Source of the DNA: an uncultured Caulobacterales bacterium
GTDB taxonomy: Bacteria > Pseudomonadota > Alphaproteobacteria > Caulobacterales > Caulobacteraceae
NCBI GenBank assembly: GCA_903858685.1
Contig: CAIOJR010000252.1
Coordinates: 1-43,577 of the forward strand
Length of the DNA stretch: 43,577 nucleotides
Reading direction: 5' to 3'
Positions 25,777-34,229 of this stretch are shown here, in pieces. Each line of letters opens with the position of its first letter. The stretch's first letter is position 1. Below the pieces are notes generated by a model that had not been told where the DNA came from, did not search any database, and worked only from the letters and a program-made list of their open reading frames with translations. The position numbers and the translations under genes were made by a program.

Positions 25777-26693
25777 TCGGGCGAGGCGGTTCCATAGAAC
25801 TCAAGCGGCCGCATCCAGATGATCTTGCCCAGTCCACGCGCCGCCCGATCCGCCATCGGCCAGGCGCCGGGACGCTGCAATAGCCACAGAATGAGAAAAG
25901 CGGGCGCAAACAGCGCGGCTTGCGCCGCTCCAATCAGCATCCATCGCCCCACGCCCAGCCAGTCGCAGGGGTTGGCGCGTGCGCAGGCCTTGGCGGGACC
26001 CTGGCCATAGGCCACGGCGCGCGTGAGGGCGTAGGCCGGAGTGGCCCGACGTGGCGGCGCATATTCCTTGACCCACGCATCACAGGCCCAGCCAAATCGA
26101 CCGCCAGACTGGGACAACGCCTGAAACAGACGGTCATCCTCTCCGCCGCCCCTATTGGATGCGGGGTCGAAGGGGGCGTGACCGGGCAGGGCGGTCGCAC
26201 GGGTCATGATCGAATTGCCACAGCCGAACGATTGGCTGATGAGGCCGGTTTCCTTCGGCCCATGGCGGGAAAAGAAAGAGTCGAGCCAGGCGCGGGCCTT
26301 TGGCGGCGCGCCGTCCGCTACGCCGTCAATCGGCCCGAAGGTCACATCGCAGCCCAGCCCGACATGGGCGGCGTAGAGGCGCGACAGCCAGTCAGGCGCG
26401 GCCATCTCGTCATCGTCCAGAAACGCGATGAAGCGGGCCTGGGTCGCGCAGACGCCGGCGTTGCGGGCATTGGCCACGCCTGGCTGCGGCATGTGAACAT
26501 AGACCAGCGGCCAAGGGCTTTCATGGCGCAGTGTTTCGATGACCGACCATGCGGAGCCTTCTGGCGCATTGTCCACCACCACGATCTCGGCCAGCAGATC
26601 CACCGCGCCGGTCTGGCGAAACAGAGATTGCAGCGCCCGGGTCAGGCCCGCCGGGCGGCGCAGGGTCGGGATCATGACCGCCACAGGCTTCAT
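25773..26693 (-). CDS. Family 2 glycosyltransferase, last gene of the holdfast operon
   Basis: A 306-residue GT-A fold enzyme that probably adds one sugar of the holdfast repeat unit on the inner face of the inner membrane. Seen are VAVMIPTLRRPAGLTRALQS, EIVVVDNAPEG, a PGVANARNAG segment and the DxD-type FLDDDEM. A catalytic ED motif is in RGGGEDDRLF. A C-terminal hydrophobic segment (WMLIGAAQAALFAPAFLILW) anchors it to the membrane. Its ATG overlaps the hfsH stop as ATGA, so it is translationally coupled. It is a candidate for HfsL- or HfsJ-type function, genes that lie outside the main hfs cluster in Caulobacter crescentus, but orthology cannot be settled here. Confidence 0.85.
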   Translation of the reverse strand: MKPVAVMIPTLRRPAGLTRALQSLFRQTGAVDLLAEIVVVDNAPEGSAWSVIETLRHESPWPLVYVHMPQPGVANARNAGVCATQARFIAFLDDDEMAAPDWLSRLYAAHVGLGCDVTFGPIDGVADGAPPKARAWLDSFFSRHGPKETGLISQSFGCGNSIMTRATALPGHAPFDPASNRGGGEDDRLFQALSQSGGRFGWACDAWVKEYAPPRRATPAYALTRAVAYGQGPAKACARANPCDWLGVGRWMLIGAAQAALFAPAFLILWLLQRPGAWPMADRAARGLGKIIWMRPLEFYGTASPD

Positions 26694-27457
26694 GCCGACA
26701 GTCCCATCATGCGTTGCGCGCCCTGGCCGACCGTGACCATGTCGAAACCGCAGACATCTGCTGTCGAGACCAGCATCTGAAATGCGGCGGCGTGGCAGTC
26801 ATACCGTCCCGGCCTGTCGCTGACCCCGTGGGTGAACAGGATCAGCCAGCCGCCTTCTCCCATCGCCCGGTCCATCCATTTCAGCGCGTTCTCCAAGCCC
26901 TTTTCGCCCTCTACGGCGATGGCGGGCGCTTGATTGAGATCATCGCCACAGTGCATCACGCCGGGATGCAGGCCGCGCGCAATGGCGAAGCGGCGATCGA
27001 CCACGCGCTTGGCCGCCGGCGACACATCCCCATAGGGATAGGCGAAGCTGGTCGGTCTTGGCAGGCCCCAACTGGCCAGGGTTGCGCAGTTGTCGTCAAT
27101 CGCGCGGGCTATGGTCTCAGCATCCGACCGACCGCAGTCCAGGTGTCGCATCGTATGGCAGCCGATCTCATGTCCTCGCGCGGACAGATCCAACAGGCCT
27201 TCGCGGGAGGTCATCAGACCCGTCGTATAGACCTCGCCCGCCAGTCCGGCGCAGGTGAAATAGGAACCTCGCGCGCCATGAGCTTCGAGGATGGCGGCGG
27301 CGGTCGTCGACGCGCTGACCGGCGCATCGTCAAAGGCGAAGCTGATCATGGGGCGCGCGGGGCCCGACCTTGCCGGTCTGCGGATCACGAGACGCGACAG
27401 ACGCCGGCGAAGCTTGCCGTATAGGGACGGGTCAGCGTGGTAATCTCCCTCGCTCAT
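26690..27457 (-). CDS. hfsH: Holdfast polysaccharide deacetylase HfsH
   Basis: HfsH removes acetyl groups from GlcNAc units of the holdfast polymer, which is needed for cohesion and surface anchoring. The product is 255 residues from ATG 27457. That ATG overlaps the hfsG stop as ATGA; the longer open frame upstream is antisense-like sequence within hfsG. NodB-homology motif 1 is MISFAFDDAP (D43, D44). Motif 2 is HEIGCHTMRH with metal ligands H101 and H105. Motif 3 is SFAYPYGDVSP. A C-terminal ILFTHGVSD supplies the catalytic His. No signal peptide is evident, fitting a cytoplasmic deacetylase. Confidence 0.9.
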   Translation of the reverse strand: MSEGDYHADPSLYGKLRRRLSRLVIRRPARSGPARPMISFAFDDAPVSASTTAAAILEAHGARGSYFTCAGLAGEVYTTGLMTSREGLLDLSARGHEIGCHTMRHLDCGRSDAETIARAIDDNCATLASWGLPRPTSFAYPYGDVSPAAKRVVDRRFAIARGLHPGVMHCGDDLNQAPAIAVEGEKGLENALKWMDRAMGEGGWLILFTHGVSDRPGRYDCHAAAFQMLVSTADVCGFDMVTVGQGAQRMMGLSA

Positions 27458-28392
27458 CCTCTGGCCTCGGCATAGAGGGCGGCGCGGTAGAGCTTGGCGC
27501 ACAGCACGCGCAACGATAGGGGCGCAGCGGACAGGGCCACGGCCTTGAGCCAGGGACGCCAGATCGCGCGCGCCGGCAGGCGGCGAAACAGCCGTGACAC
27601 CCGATAGCTGGGATAGTCTCGCACGACCTGCGGATGCTTTTGAAGAATCCGGGCGAAGTTGACGCCGGACTGCTCGTATTTGGCCAGAAGCGCGGGCGCA
27701 GCGTCCAGCCCCATATGGGTGGCGGTGTTGTCCAGATGGGTGACCCCCCACCTTTGGGCGACCCGCATGCCCCATTCCACATCTTCCCAACCCCAGCCCG
27801 TGAAACCTTCGTCGAAGGGCTCGCCCGCCAGCGCGGACCTGTGGACGAGGAGATTGGACGTGTAGACATATTTTTCGGGCGCCCGTCGCCGCATCTGCGC
27901 ATTGATGCATTCGCCCCGGATTTGCAGCGCGTAATGCAGTTGTTGATCGTCTTTGGGCCTGATCTGGTTGAGCGAAAAGCCGCCAAAGGCCGCGACGGGA
28001 CGCTCGGCTTCAAGCAGATCAAGCCAGATGCGCAGGAAGTCCGGGCTGTCCGGCGCCATGTCGCAATCCAGAAACAGGCCGTAGTCGCATCGCGCATGAG
28101 AAAACAGGAGGTTGCGCCCACGCGCCCGTCCCTGATTGGCGCTCAGGACCACCAGGCGGGCCGGCATGGCGCTTTGTGCAAGACAAGCCTGCACGCGGGC
28201 GTTCAGCGCGGCGTCGCCGCCGCCGTCATCCAGCAGAACCAGCTCCACCGCGCCGTTCAGATCTGCGGCCTCTCTGGCCAGAAGCTCGATCAGCGGACAG
28301 GGGTCATAATGGTAGTAGGGCGTCAGCACCGACAGGCGTGGCCTGGCGCCCGGGTGCGCCAGATTGTCAAAGACGCTTTCAGTTGTGGTCAA
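27454..28392 (-). CDS. hfsG: Holdfast glycosyltransferase HfsG (family 2)
   Basis: A 312-residue GT-A glycosyltransferase that extends the lipid-linked holdfast oligosaccharide. The start chosen is TTG 28392, because it overlaps the hfsF stop as TTGA and GGAG lies about 10 nt upstream; the open frame continues into hfsF but is not family-like. Seen are RLSVLTPYYHYDPCPLIELL, VELVLLDDGGGD, NQGRARGRNLLFSHARCDYG and DCDM. A GT27-type WGWEDVEWGMRVAQ motif is present. The C-terminus is basic and partly hydrophobic. It sits between flippase and deacetylase genes as in the Caulobacter hfsEFGH order. Confidence 0.88.
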   Translation of the reverse strand: MTTTESVFDNLAHPGARPRLSVLTPYYHYDPCPLIELLAREAADLNGAVELVLLDDGGGDAALNARVQACLAQSAMPARLVVLSANQGRARGRNLLFSHARCDYGLFLDCDMAPDSPDFLRIWLDLLEAERPVAAFGGFSLNQIRPKDDQQLHYALQIRGECINAQMRRRAPEKYVYTSNLLVHRSALAGEPFDEGFTGWGWEDVEWGMRVAQRWGVTHLDNTATHMGLDAAPALLAKYEQSGVNFARILQKHPQVVRDYPSYRVSRLFRRLPARAIWRPWLKAVALSAAPLSLRVLCAKLYRAALYAEARG

Positions 28393-29837
28393 AGGCCAAA
28401 CTCCAGTCGCTCGCGCCGGATCAGTCGGCCCAGTTGAAGGCGCAGGCCGCCCGTGTTCATGGCAAGGCTGACGCCGCCATAGACGAGTGCGCCGATGAGG
28501 CTCTTTGCGCCCAGTTCGACAATGCCGCCGATCGCTGGAACCCGCGACACGGCCAGCCCCATCAGCACCGTCGCGGCTCCCGCTCTCGCCAGCGTGCCCC
28601 AGGGTATCGGCAGGGCGATGCAGGTCCTGCCCAGAATGATCGAGGTGCACATGCCGATGAAATAGGCCGCTGTTGTCGCCCACATTGCGCCCGGCAATCC
28701 AAAGCGCGGGACGAGCGTCAGGACCAGGGCCAGATTGAGCAGGGCCGGGATCGCCATCGCCGCCAGCAGACGCGTTGTACGCCGCGACAGGGTGAAGGCA
28801 GAGTGGAAGTAGTAGGTGGTCAGGCCTGAAAAGACGGCGCTGGCGGCGATCCAGACCGTGACGGCGGCGGCCTCTTTAGATAGCGACGGTCCCACCATCA
28901 CCTGGGCCAGTGGCTTGGCCACCAGCGCCAGTCCAGCGGCCGCGGGCAGGGCGAGGGCCACCATGAAGGCGCTTTGTGCAGCGGCCACGCGCTTGAGCTC
29001 CGCCTCGCCGCCGCGCTCAAAGGCCGCGATGGCGGCAGGACCGCCCGCCATGCCCAGCCAGATGAACATGACGTCCAGCGTGCGATTGGCCAGACTATAG
29101 CCCGCATGATAGGCGCCCACGGCGCCTTCGCCCATGACGGCTGCGATGACGAAGCGGTCGGTGGTGGCGATGGCCAGGCTCATCACCAGGGACAGGGTGA
29201 CGGGCAGGCCATAGGCGGCGTACCGCCTGAGGCGCGCCTTGTCGAAACGTCCACTGGCGGCGGTGCGAAGTTCGCCGGGCAGGGCGTAGATCAGGCATAG
29301 CGCGCTCGCGGCGCCTGCGCCCGCCAGGGGCGCTGCTCCGCCCAGCCCGACCAGGATCAGCACGATCCCGATGAGAAACGCGCCTCCGGTCTGGGCCATG
29401 TCGAAAACCGCGAAACCCGCCACCTGACCTGCTGCACGTCTGCGCTCCTGGGCCATGCGCAACAGGCTGCGCACCACCGTGGATGCAAGACCAGCGCCGA
29501 TGGCGAGCTTGAGCCCCGGGGACACGTTCAGCGACATCACCACAATGGCGGTGATGAGCGGCGCCAGCACAGCCATGGTGGCGAAGGCGCCATAGAGGGT
29601 GGCAAACAGAGACTTGCGCGCCTCGTCTCCCTGTTCCGCAGCATAGAAGCGCGCCATGGCGGCTTCGATCCAGGTGAACAGACAGGTCGAGGCCAGACTG
29701 GCGACGGAAAAGCCCAGCGCATAGTCGCCATACTGGGCAGGCGTCAGAAGCCGGGTGAATACGATAATGGTTCCAAAGCCAGCCAGGGCCTGGACGATGT
29801 TGACCGGCAGATAGCCCAGGACCCCGCGCCAGAACAT
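28389..29837 (-). CDS. hfsF: Holdfast polysaccharide flippase HfsF (Wzx family)
   Basis: A 482-residue MOP-superfamily membrane protein that moves the undecaprenyl-linked repeat unit across the inner membrane. Start ATG 29837 lies 1 nt after the hfsE stop. The N-terminus MFWRGVLGYLPVNIVQALAG is typical for Wzx-type proteins. About 12-14 hydrophobic segments follow in regular spacing, with short charged loops (for example LLTPAQYGDYALGF and SGRFDKARLRRYAAYGLPVT). There is no catalytic motif to check. Identity rests on the topology and the position between the initiating transferase and HfsG. Confidence 0.88.
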   Translation of the reverse strand: MFWRGVLGYLPVNIVQALAGFGTIIVFTRLLTPAQYGDYALGFSVASLASTCLFTWIEAAMARFYAAEQGDEARKSLFATLYGAFATMAVLAPLITAIVVMSLNVSPGLKLAIGAGLASTVVRSLLRMAQERRRAAGQVAGFAVFDMAQTGGAFLIGIVLILVGLGGAAPLAGAGAASALCLIYALPGELRTAASGRFDKARLRRYAAYGLPVTLSLVMSLAIATTDRFVIAAVMGEGAVGAYHAGYSLANRTLDVMFIWLGMAGGPAAIAAFERGGEAELKRVAAAQSAFMVALALPAAAGLALVAKPLAQVMVGPSLSKEAAAVTVWIAASAVFSGLTTYYFHSAFTLSRRTTRLLAAMAIPALLNLALVLTLVPRFGLPGAMWATTAAYFIGMCTSIILGRTCIALPIPWGTLARAGAATVLMGLAVSRVPAIGGIVELGAKSLIGALVYGGVSLAMNTGGLRLQLGRLIRRERLEFGL

Positions 29838-29838
29838 C

Positions 29839-31362
29839 TCAGCGCACCGCGGCTTTGTCGCCCAGCAGACGGGGCAGGGTGATCGCCAGGATGTAGACAT
29901 CAAACCAGAGCGACTGGCGCTCGATATATTCCACGTCCAACCTCACGCGTTCCCGCACCTGTTCGGGCGTATCGACCGGCCCGCGGCTGCCATTGACCTG
30001 AGCCCAGCCGGTGATGCCGGGCTTCATGCGATGGCGCCACGCATATTCGTCGACCAGTCGTGCGCTTTCGCGGTCGCCGGAGCGCATGCCGATGGCGTGG
30101 GGTCTTGGACCGACCAGCGACATTTCGCCCGTCAGAACGTTGAACAACTGTGGCAACTCATCAAGGCTGGTCCTGCGGATGAAGCGGCCGACGCGCGTGA
30201 CGCGGTTGTCATTGGCCTGCACCTGCTGGCGCGCCTGGGCGTCTGCGGTTTCATGGCGCATGGAGCGAAACTTCAGAACCATGATCTGCTCATTGTTAAA
30301 GCCGTGGCGACGCTGGCGAAACAGGATCGGACCGGGGCTGTCCAGTCGGATGGCGACCGCGATGGCGAGCAGGATGGGCGCCGCCGCCACCAGTCCGAGG
30401 GCTGACAAGACAAGGTCGGCAAGCCGCTTCACGACGGCGCCGGGCGCATCCAGGTCTGGCCCGACCTGTTCCGTCAACGGGGTGTCGGACAGGCGCTGAA
30501 TCGTCGACTGGGTCGTCGCCTCTCCATCATCGACAAACAGGGTGACGGGATTGGGCAGAAGGCGAAGCTCTTCCAGCAATTGACCGATCCGCACCTTGGC
30601 GTGTGGCGGAACCGCCAGCACAATCCGGTCGACAAAGGGCAGTATGGGATGATGTGACAGATCGCGCGGCGCGCCAAGAACGGGAACGCCTTCGATCCGG
30701 TCCGGAATGCGCGCCGCCCGGTCGTCGAAAATCCCCAGAATATTGACGTGGCGTGCGGCCAGAGCCTGCTGGATCAAGGACGCAGCGCTTGGAGTCGCCC
30801 CCACAATGACAAGGTTGGGCGTCATTCTGCCATCCGCCCGTGCGCGCGAGATCCAGTTCAGAGCGCCGAGATGGGTTGCAAACAGGGCCAGGGACGCGCC
30901 TGCAACCCACATGCCGAAGGAGGACGGCAGGTCGCCGTTGAGAAACAGGCTGACGGCGCCGCTCGCGATTGCGCCTATGCCCGCCGCCGCTGCAATACGG
31001 CCCAGATGCATGACGACCTGTTCGCGGAGGCGAAAGCCATAGGCGTGGACATGCTCCAGCGCCCAGATTGTTCCTGCTGCACCGGCCAGCGCCGGCGCCG
31101 TGACGGTGGCTGCGTCCGCATCATGGACCAGCTGGTGGTGCAAGAACATCATCACCATGGCCGCGATCAACAGCGCCGCCCGATCAATAGAGCGCAGCGT
31201 TCTGACGATCGTGGCGCCTGACAGCCTATCCCGACTTGGGCTCAACAGGTCAGGTCGTAGCGGGCCGCGCTGGACCACGCCCTCGGACCTGCCCGCACAG
31301 CACGCGGCGCCATCCGGGACCCGGGAGGCTCTTTTGTCGAAATGGGAGGGCAATTGAACCAT
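29839..31362 (-). CDS. hfsE: Holdfast initiating sugar-phosphate transferase HfsE (PHPT/WbaP family)
   Basis: HfsE transfers a sugar-1-phosphate to undecaprenyl phosphate, starting repeat-unit synthesis at the inner membrane. From ATG 31362 it has 507 residues, with GAGAG just upstream; a TTG four codons earlier is ignored. It has four N-terminal membrane segments (about 60-170). A soluble CoA-binding-like domain follows (NLVIVGATPSAASLIQQALA, then GIFDDRAARIPDRIEGVPV). The C-terminal transferase domain is entered by a re-entrant helix (ADLVLSALGLVAAAPILLAI) and has RLDSPGPILFRQRRHG, MVLKFRSMR, TSLDELPQLFNVLTGEMSLV and PGITGWAQVNGSRG. It is the first gene of hfsEFGH-GT. Confidence 0.92.
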   Translation of the reverse strand: MVQLPSHFDKRASRVPDGAACCAGRSEGVVQRGPLRPDLLSPSRDRLSGATIVRTLRSIDRAALLIAAMVMMFLHHQLVHDADAATVTAPALAGAAGTIWALEHVHAYGFRLREQVVMHLGRIAAAAGIGAIASGAVSLFLNGDLPSSFGMWVAGASLALFATHLGALNWISRARADGRMTPNLVIVGATPSAASLIQQALAARHVNILGIFDDRAARIPDRIEGVPVLGAPRDLSHHPILPFVDRIVLAVPPHAKVRIGQLLEELRLLPNPVTLFVDDGEATTQSTIQRLSDTPLTEQVGPDLDAPGAVVKRLADLVLSALGLVAAAPILLAIAVAIRLDSPGPILFRQRRHGFNNEQIMVLKFRSMRHETADAQARQQVQANDNRVTRVGRFIRRTSLDELPQLFNVLTGEMSLVGPRPHAIGMRSGDRESARLVDEYAWRHRMKPGITGWAQVNGSRGPVDTPEQVRERVRLDVEYIERQSLWFDVYILAITLPRLLGDKAAVR

Positions 31363-31455
31363 CAACTCTCTCAACTTGGCCCGATGTCTAGTTCATCACG
31401 CCTGAAATCGCGTTAACGTATCGCGTGGCTTGAATGTCTTTGGGGAAAACCGCCC

Positions 31456-31917
31456 ATGCCGAACAGCGCCCTGAAGCTCGACAACTATCTGCCTTACCGC
31501 CTGTCGGTCGCGTCCAATGAGGTGTCGCGTCTCATCAGCCGGGCCTATGAGGATCGCTTCGGGTTGACGGTGCCGCAGTGGCGGCTGATCTGCGTGCTGG
31601 CGGAGGACGGGTCGGCGACGCCGCAGGCGATGGTCAAGCGCACCGCCATGGACAAGGTGATGGTCAGCCGGGCGGCTCAGGCCCTGTCGCTTCGCCACCT
31701 GATCCAGCGAAGGCCAAACGCCGCAGATGGACGCTCCCATCATCTGGAGCTGACCGAGATTGGTCGGCAATTGCATGTCGATGTCGCGCCCCTGGCGCTC
31801 GACTATGAGCAACGGGTTCTGGACGGCCTGTCCCGCGCCGAGATCGAGGCCCTGAAATCAGTGCTGATCAGGCTGGAGCAAAAGGCGGCCCAGCTTGCCG
31901 AAGATAGTTTCAAATGA
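31456..31917 (+). CDS. MarR-family transcriptional regulator
   Basis: A 153-residue winged-helix repressor-type protein. The DNA-binding part is at about 45-110 (RFGLTVPQWRLICVLAEDG, then MDKVMVSRAAQALSLRHLIQ and a wing with DGRSHHLELTEIGRQL). Dimerisation helices lie at both ends. It stands 49 nt upstream of hppD on the same strand, so tyrosine/homogentisate-pathway control is likely. Alphaproteobacterial hpd and hmg genes are often regulated by MarR proteins. A dyad that could be its operator overlaps its own stop codon. The ligand is unknown. Confidence 0.88.
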   Translation: MPNSALKLDNYLPYRLSVASNEVSRLISRAYEDRFGLTVPQWRLICVLAEDGSATPQAMVKRTAMDKVMVSRAAQALSLRHLIQRRPNAADGRSHHLELTEIGRQLHVDVAPLALDYEQRVLDGLSRAEIEALKSVLIRLEQKAAQLAEDSFK

Positions 31918-31921
31918 TACT
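31906..31921. promoter_or_regulatory. Dyad-symmetric candidate MarR operator upstream of hppD
   Basis: AGTtTCA-AA-TGAtACT is a 16-bp near-perfect dyad spanning the MarR gene's TGA stop (31915-31917). It lies 45 nt before the hppD ATG, with an AT-rich TTATAA just after it. Size and symmetry fit a MarR-family operator that would control hppD-hmgA. No second copy was found upstream of the regulator gene. Confidence 0.45.
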
Positions 31922-31966
31922 TATAAGCGCCTGGGGCGCTGACAGCCCTTCCGGAGGACGCCCGCC

Positions 31967-33046
31967 ATGACCGATCTGTTTGAGAACCCGCTGGGGACGG
32001 ATGGATTTGAGTTTGTGGAGTTCACCAGCCCCGATCCAGCGGCCATGGCCAGGCAGTTTGAGCGAATGGGTTTTTCAGCTGTGGCGCGGCATCGGTCGAA
32101 GGACGTGACGCGCTACAAGCAGGGCGATATCAATTTCCTGCTGAACAACGAGCCTGTCGGACAGGTGTCGGACTTTCGCGCCCAGCGCGGTCCGTCTGCG
32201 AACGCCATGGCGTTTCGCGTCAAGGACGCGGCCAGCGCCATAGCCGAGGCCGTTGCACGCGGCGCCACGCCCATCGAGACCCGTGCGGGTCCGATGGAGC
32301 TGAACATACCCGGCATTGTGGGTATTGGCGGGGCGCACATCTATCTGGTTGACCGTTATGGGGCGCAGGAAATCTACGATGTGGACTTTCTGCCGTTTGA
32401 AAACTCCGCCGGGATCGAGGCCGCCAATAGTTGCGGCCTGACCTATCTGGACCATCTGACTCACAATGTTTTCCGTGGAAACATGAAGACCTGGGCCGAC
32501 TTCTACGAGCAGATCTTCAATTTCCGCGAAATCCGCTATTTCGACATCGAGGGCAAGCAGTCCGGTCTTTTCTCCAAGGCCATGACCAGTCCCTGTGGAA
32601 AGATCCGCATTCCGCTCAACGAAAGCCAGGACGATCACAGCCAGATCGAGGAATTCCTCAAGCTCTATAATGGCGAAGGAATCCAGCATATCGCTCTGGG
32701 CGCCCGGAATATTTTCACCTCTGTGGAAGCGATGCGCGAACGTGGCGTGACCTTCCAGGATACGCTGGACGCCTATTTTGACGGCGTGGACGCCCGGGTG
32801 CCGGGCCACGGAGAGGATCTGGCGCGACTTAGGGCCAATCGCATCCTTGTTGATGGCGCGCCGACAGAAGGGCAGGGTCTGCTGTTGCAGATCTTCACCG
32901 AAAACGCGGTCGGCCCGATCTTTTTCGAGATCATCGAGCGCAAGGGCAATGAGGGCTTTGGCGAGGGTAATTTCAAGGCCCTGTTCGAGAGTCTGGAGCT
33001 GGACCAGATCCGGCGCGGGGTGCTCAAGCCCGCCGTTGGAGCCTGA
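31967..33046 (+). CDS. hppD: 4-hydroxyphenylpyruvate dioxygenase
   Basis: This Fe(II) enzyme turns 4-hydroxyphenylpyruvate into homogentisate in tyrosine breakdown. The product is 359 residues, the usual bacterial length. It has two vicinal-oxygen-chelate domains. The metal ligands are H163 (YLDHLTHNV), H241 (EGIQHIAL) and E321 (GPIFFEIIER), in the same spacing as the Pseudomonas enzyme. The C-terminal signature GNEGFGEGNFKALFESLE is complete. GGAGG lies 10 nt before ATG 31967. hmgA begins 4 nt after the stop, and the MarR gene precedes it, so the three form one catabolic unit. Confidence 0.96.
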   Translation: MTDLFENPLGTDGFEFVEFTSPDPAAMARQFERMGFSAVARHRSKDVTRYKQGDINFLLNNEPVGQVSDFRAQRGPSANAMAFRVKDAASAIAEAVARGATPIETRAGPMELNIPGIVGIGGAHIYLVDRYGAQEIYDVDFLPFENSAGIEAANSCGLTYLDHLTHNVFRGNMKTWADFYEQIFNFREIRYFDIEGKQSGLFSKAMTSPCGKIRIPLNESQDDHSQIEEFLKLYNGEGIQHIALGARNIFTSVEAMRERGVTFQDTLDAYFDGVDARVPGHGEDLARLRANRILVDGAPTEGQGLLLQIFTENAVGPIFFEIIERKGNEGFGEGNFKALFESLELDQIRRGVLKPAVGA

Positions 33047-33050
33047 GGTC

Positions 33051-34184
33051 GTGGCGCCGAAAAACTGGTTGCCTGTCAGGGGCGCACAGGGGCTTCACAG
33101 CCGACAGGCTCATGCCGACCTGCCAGAGGGAACCTTTGAGCGGGAAATGTCGAAGGAGGGTTTTTTCGGCCCCGCCGCCTTTCTCTATCACAAGCGGCCG
33201 CCGACGGGTTGGAGCCGCTTTGAAGGGCCGCTGCGTCCGCGCGCCTTTGACCTGAACCGGTTGGCGCCGGGGACGGACAGCCCCTGGGCGGCGCCGGTCG
33301 TGCTGCGCAACGCTGCGACCGAGATCCGGTTCTGGACGCTGCCACAGGCCATGACGGGGCTGGCGCGCAACGCCGACGGCGACCAGCTTCTGTTTGTGCA
33401 TGAGGGCGCGGGCGATCTGTTCTGTGACTTTGGCCGGATCGGTTTCGAGGCTGGCGACTATCTGTACCTGCCGCGTGGGACCATGTGGCGACTGCATCCG
33501 AACGGTGCAGCGCGGCTTTTGATGATCGAGGCGACCAACGCCCACTACTCCCTGCCGGACAAGGGACTGCTGGGTCCTCACGCCGTGTTCGATCCTGCGC
33601 TTCTGGATACGCCCCAAATGGATGAAGCTTTTCGGACGCATCAGGACATGGCGGGCGAGGTTGCGGTTCAGATCAAGAAGCGCGGACAGGTCTCTGTGGC
33701 GACCTATGACTATAATCCCCTGGACGCTGTGGGCTGGCATGGGGAACTGGCGCCGGCGCGGCTGAATGTGCGCCATATCCGGCCCATCATGAGCCATCGC
33801 TATCATGTGCCGCCTTCGGCCCACACGACGTTTCTGTCAGACCGCTTTGTGGTCTGCACCTTTGCGCCGCGTCCGTTCGAGACCGATCCCGGCGCGATCA
33901 AGATCCCGTTCTTCCACAATAACGACGATTTCGACGAGGTGCTGTTCTACCACGCAGGCGACTTTTTCAGCCGCGACAATATCGATGCGGGGATGATGAC
34001 CTTCCACCCGTCAGGTTTCACCCACGGCCCCCATCCCAAGGCCTTGCAGAACATGCTGGTGCAGAAAAAGCCGGCGACAGACGAATATGCCGTGATGATC
34101 GATACGCGCGATCCTCTCGAAGTCGGCGAGGGCGCGCAGGCCGTGGAAAATCCGGACTACGTCAATAGCTGGAAAGGGACATAG
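33051..34184 (+). CDS. hmgA: Homogentisate 1,2-dioxygenase (short bacterial form)
   Basis: This enzyme opens the homogentisate ring to maleylacetoacetate. The start is GTG 33051, 4 nt after hppD, with GGAG 9 nt upstream; the open frame extends further upstream inside hppD but is not family-like. That gives 377 residues, shorter than the 430-440 of the Pseudomonas and eukaryotic enzymes. This matches the shorter alphaproteobacterial-type homologues. Likely iron ligands are H289 and E296 in FFHNNDDFDEVLFYH and H325 in HPSGFTHGPHP. Other cupin-type segments are QLLFVHEGAGDLFCDFG and FEAGDYLYLPRGT. No maleylacetoacetate isomerase or fumarylacetoacetase gene is in the window. Confidence 0.92.
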   Translation: MAPKNWLPVRGAQGLHSRQAHADLPEGTFEREMSKEGFFGPAAFLYHKRPPTGWSRFEGPLRPRAFDLNRLAPGTDSPWAAPVVLRNAATEIRFWTLPQAMTGLARNADGDQLLFVHEGAGDLFCDFGRIGFEAGDYLYLPRGTMWRLHPNGAARLLMIEATNAHYSLPDKGLLGPHAVFDPALLDTPQMDEAFRTHQDMAGEVAVQIKKRGQVSVATYDYNPLDAVGWHGELAPARLNVRHIRPIMSHRYHVPPSAHTTFLSDRFVVCTFAPRPFETDPGAIKIPFFHNNDDFDEVLFYHAGDFFSRDNIDAGMMTFHPSGFTHGPHPKALQNMLVQKKPATDEYAVMIDTRDPLEVGEGAQAVENPDYVNSWKGT

Positions 34185-34229
34185 CGCTCAATTCTCCAGC
34201 CGGTCGGCCAGTCGGATCAGCCGATATGG

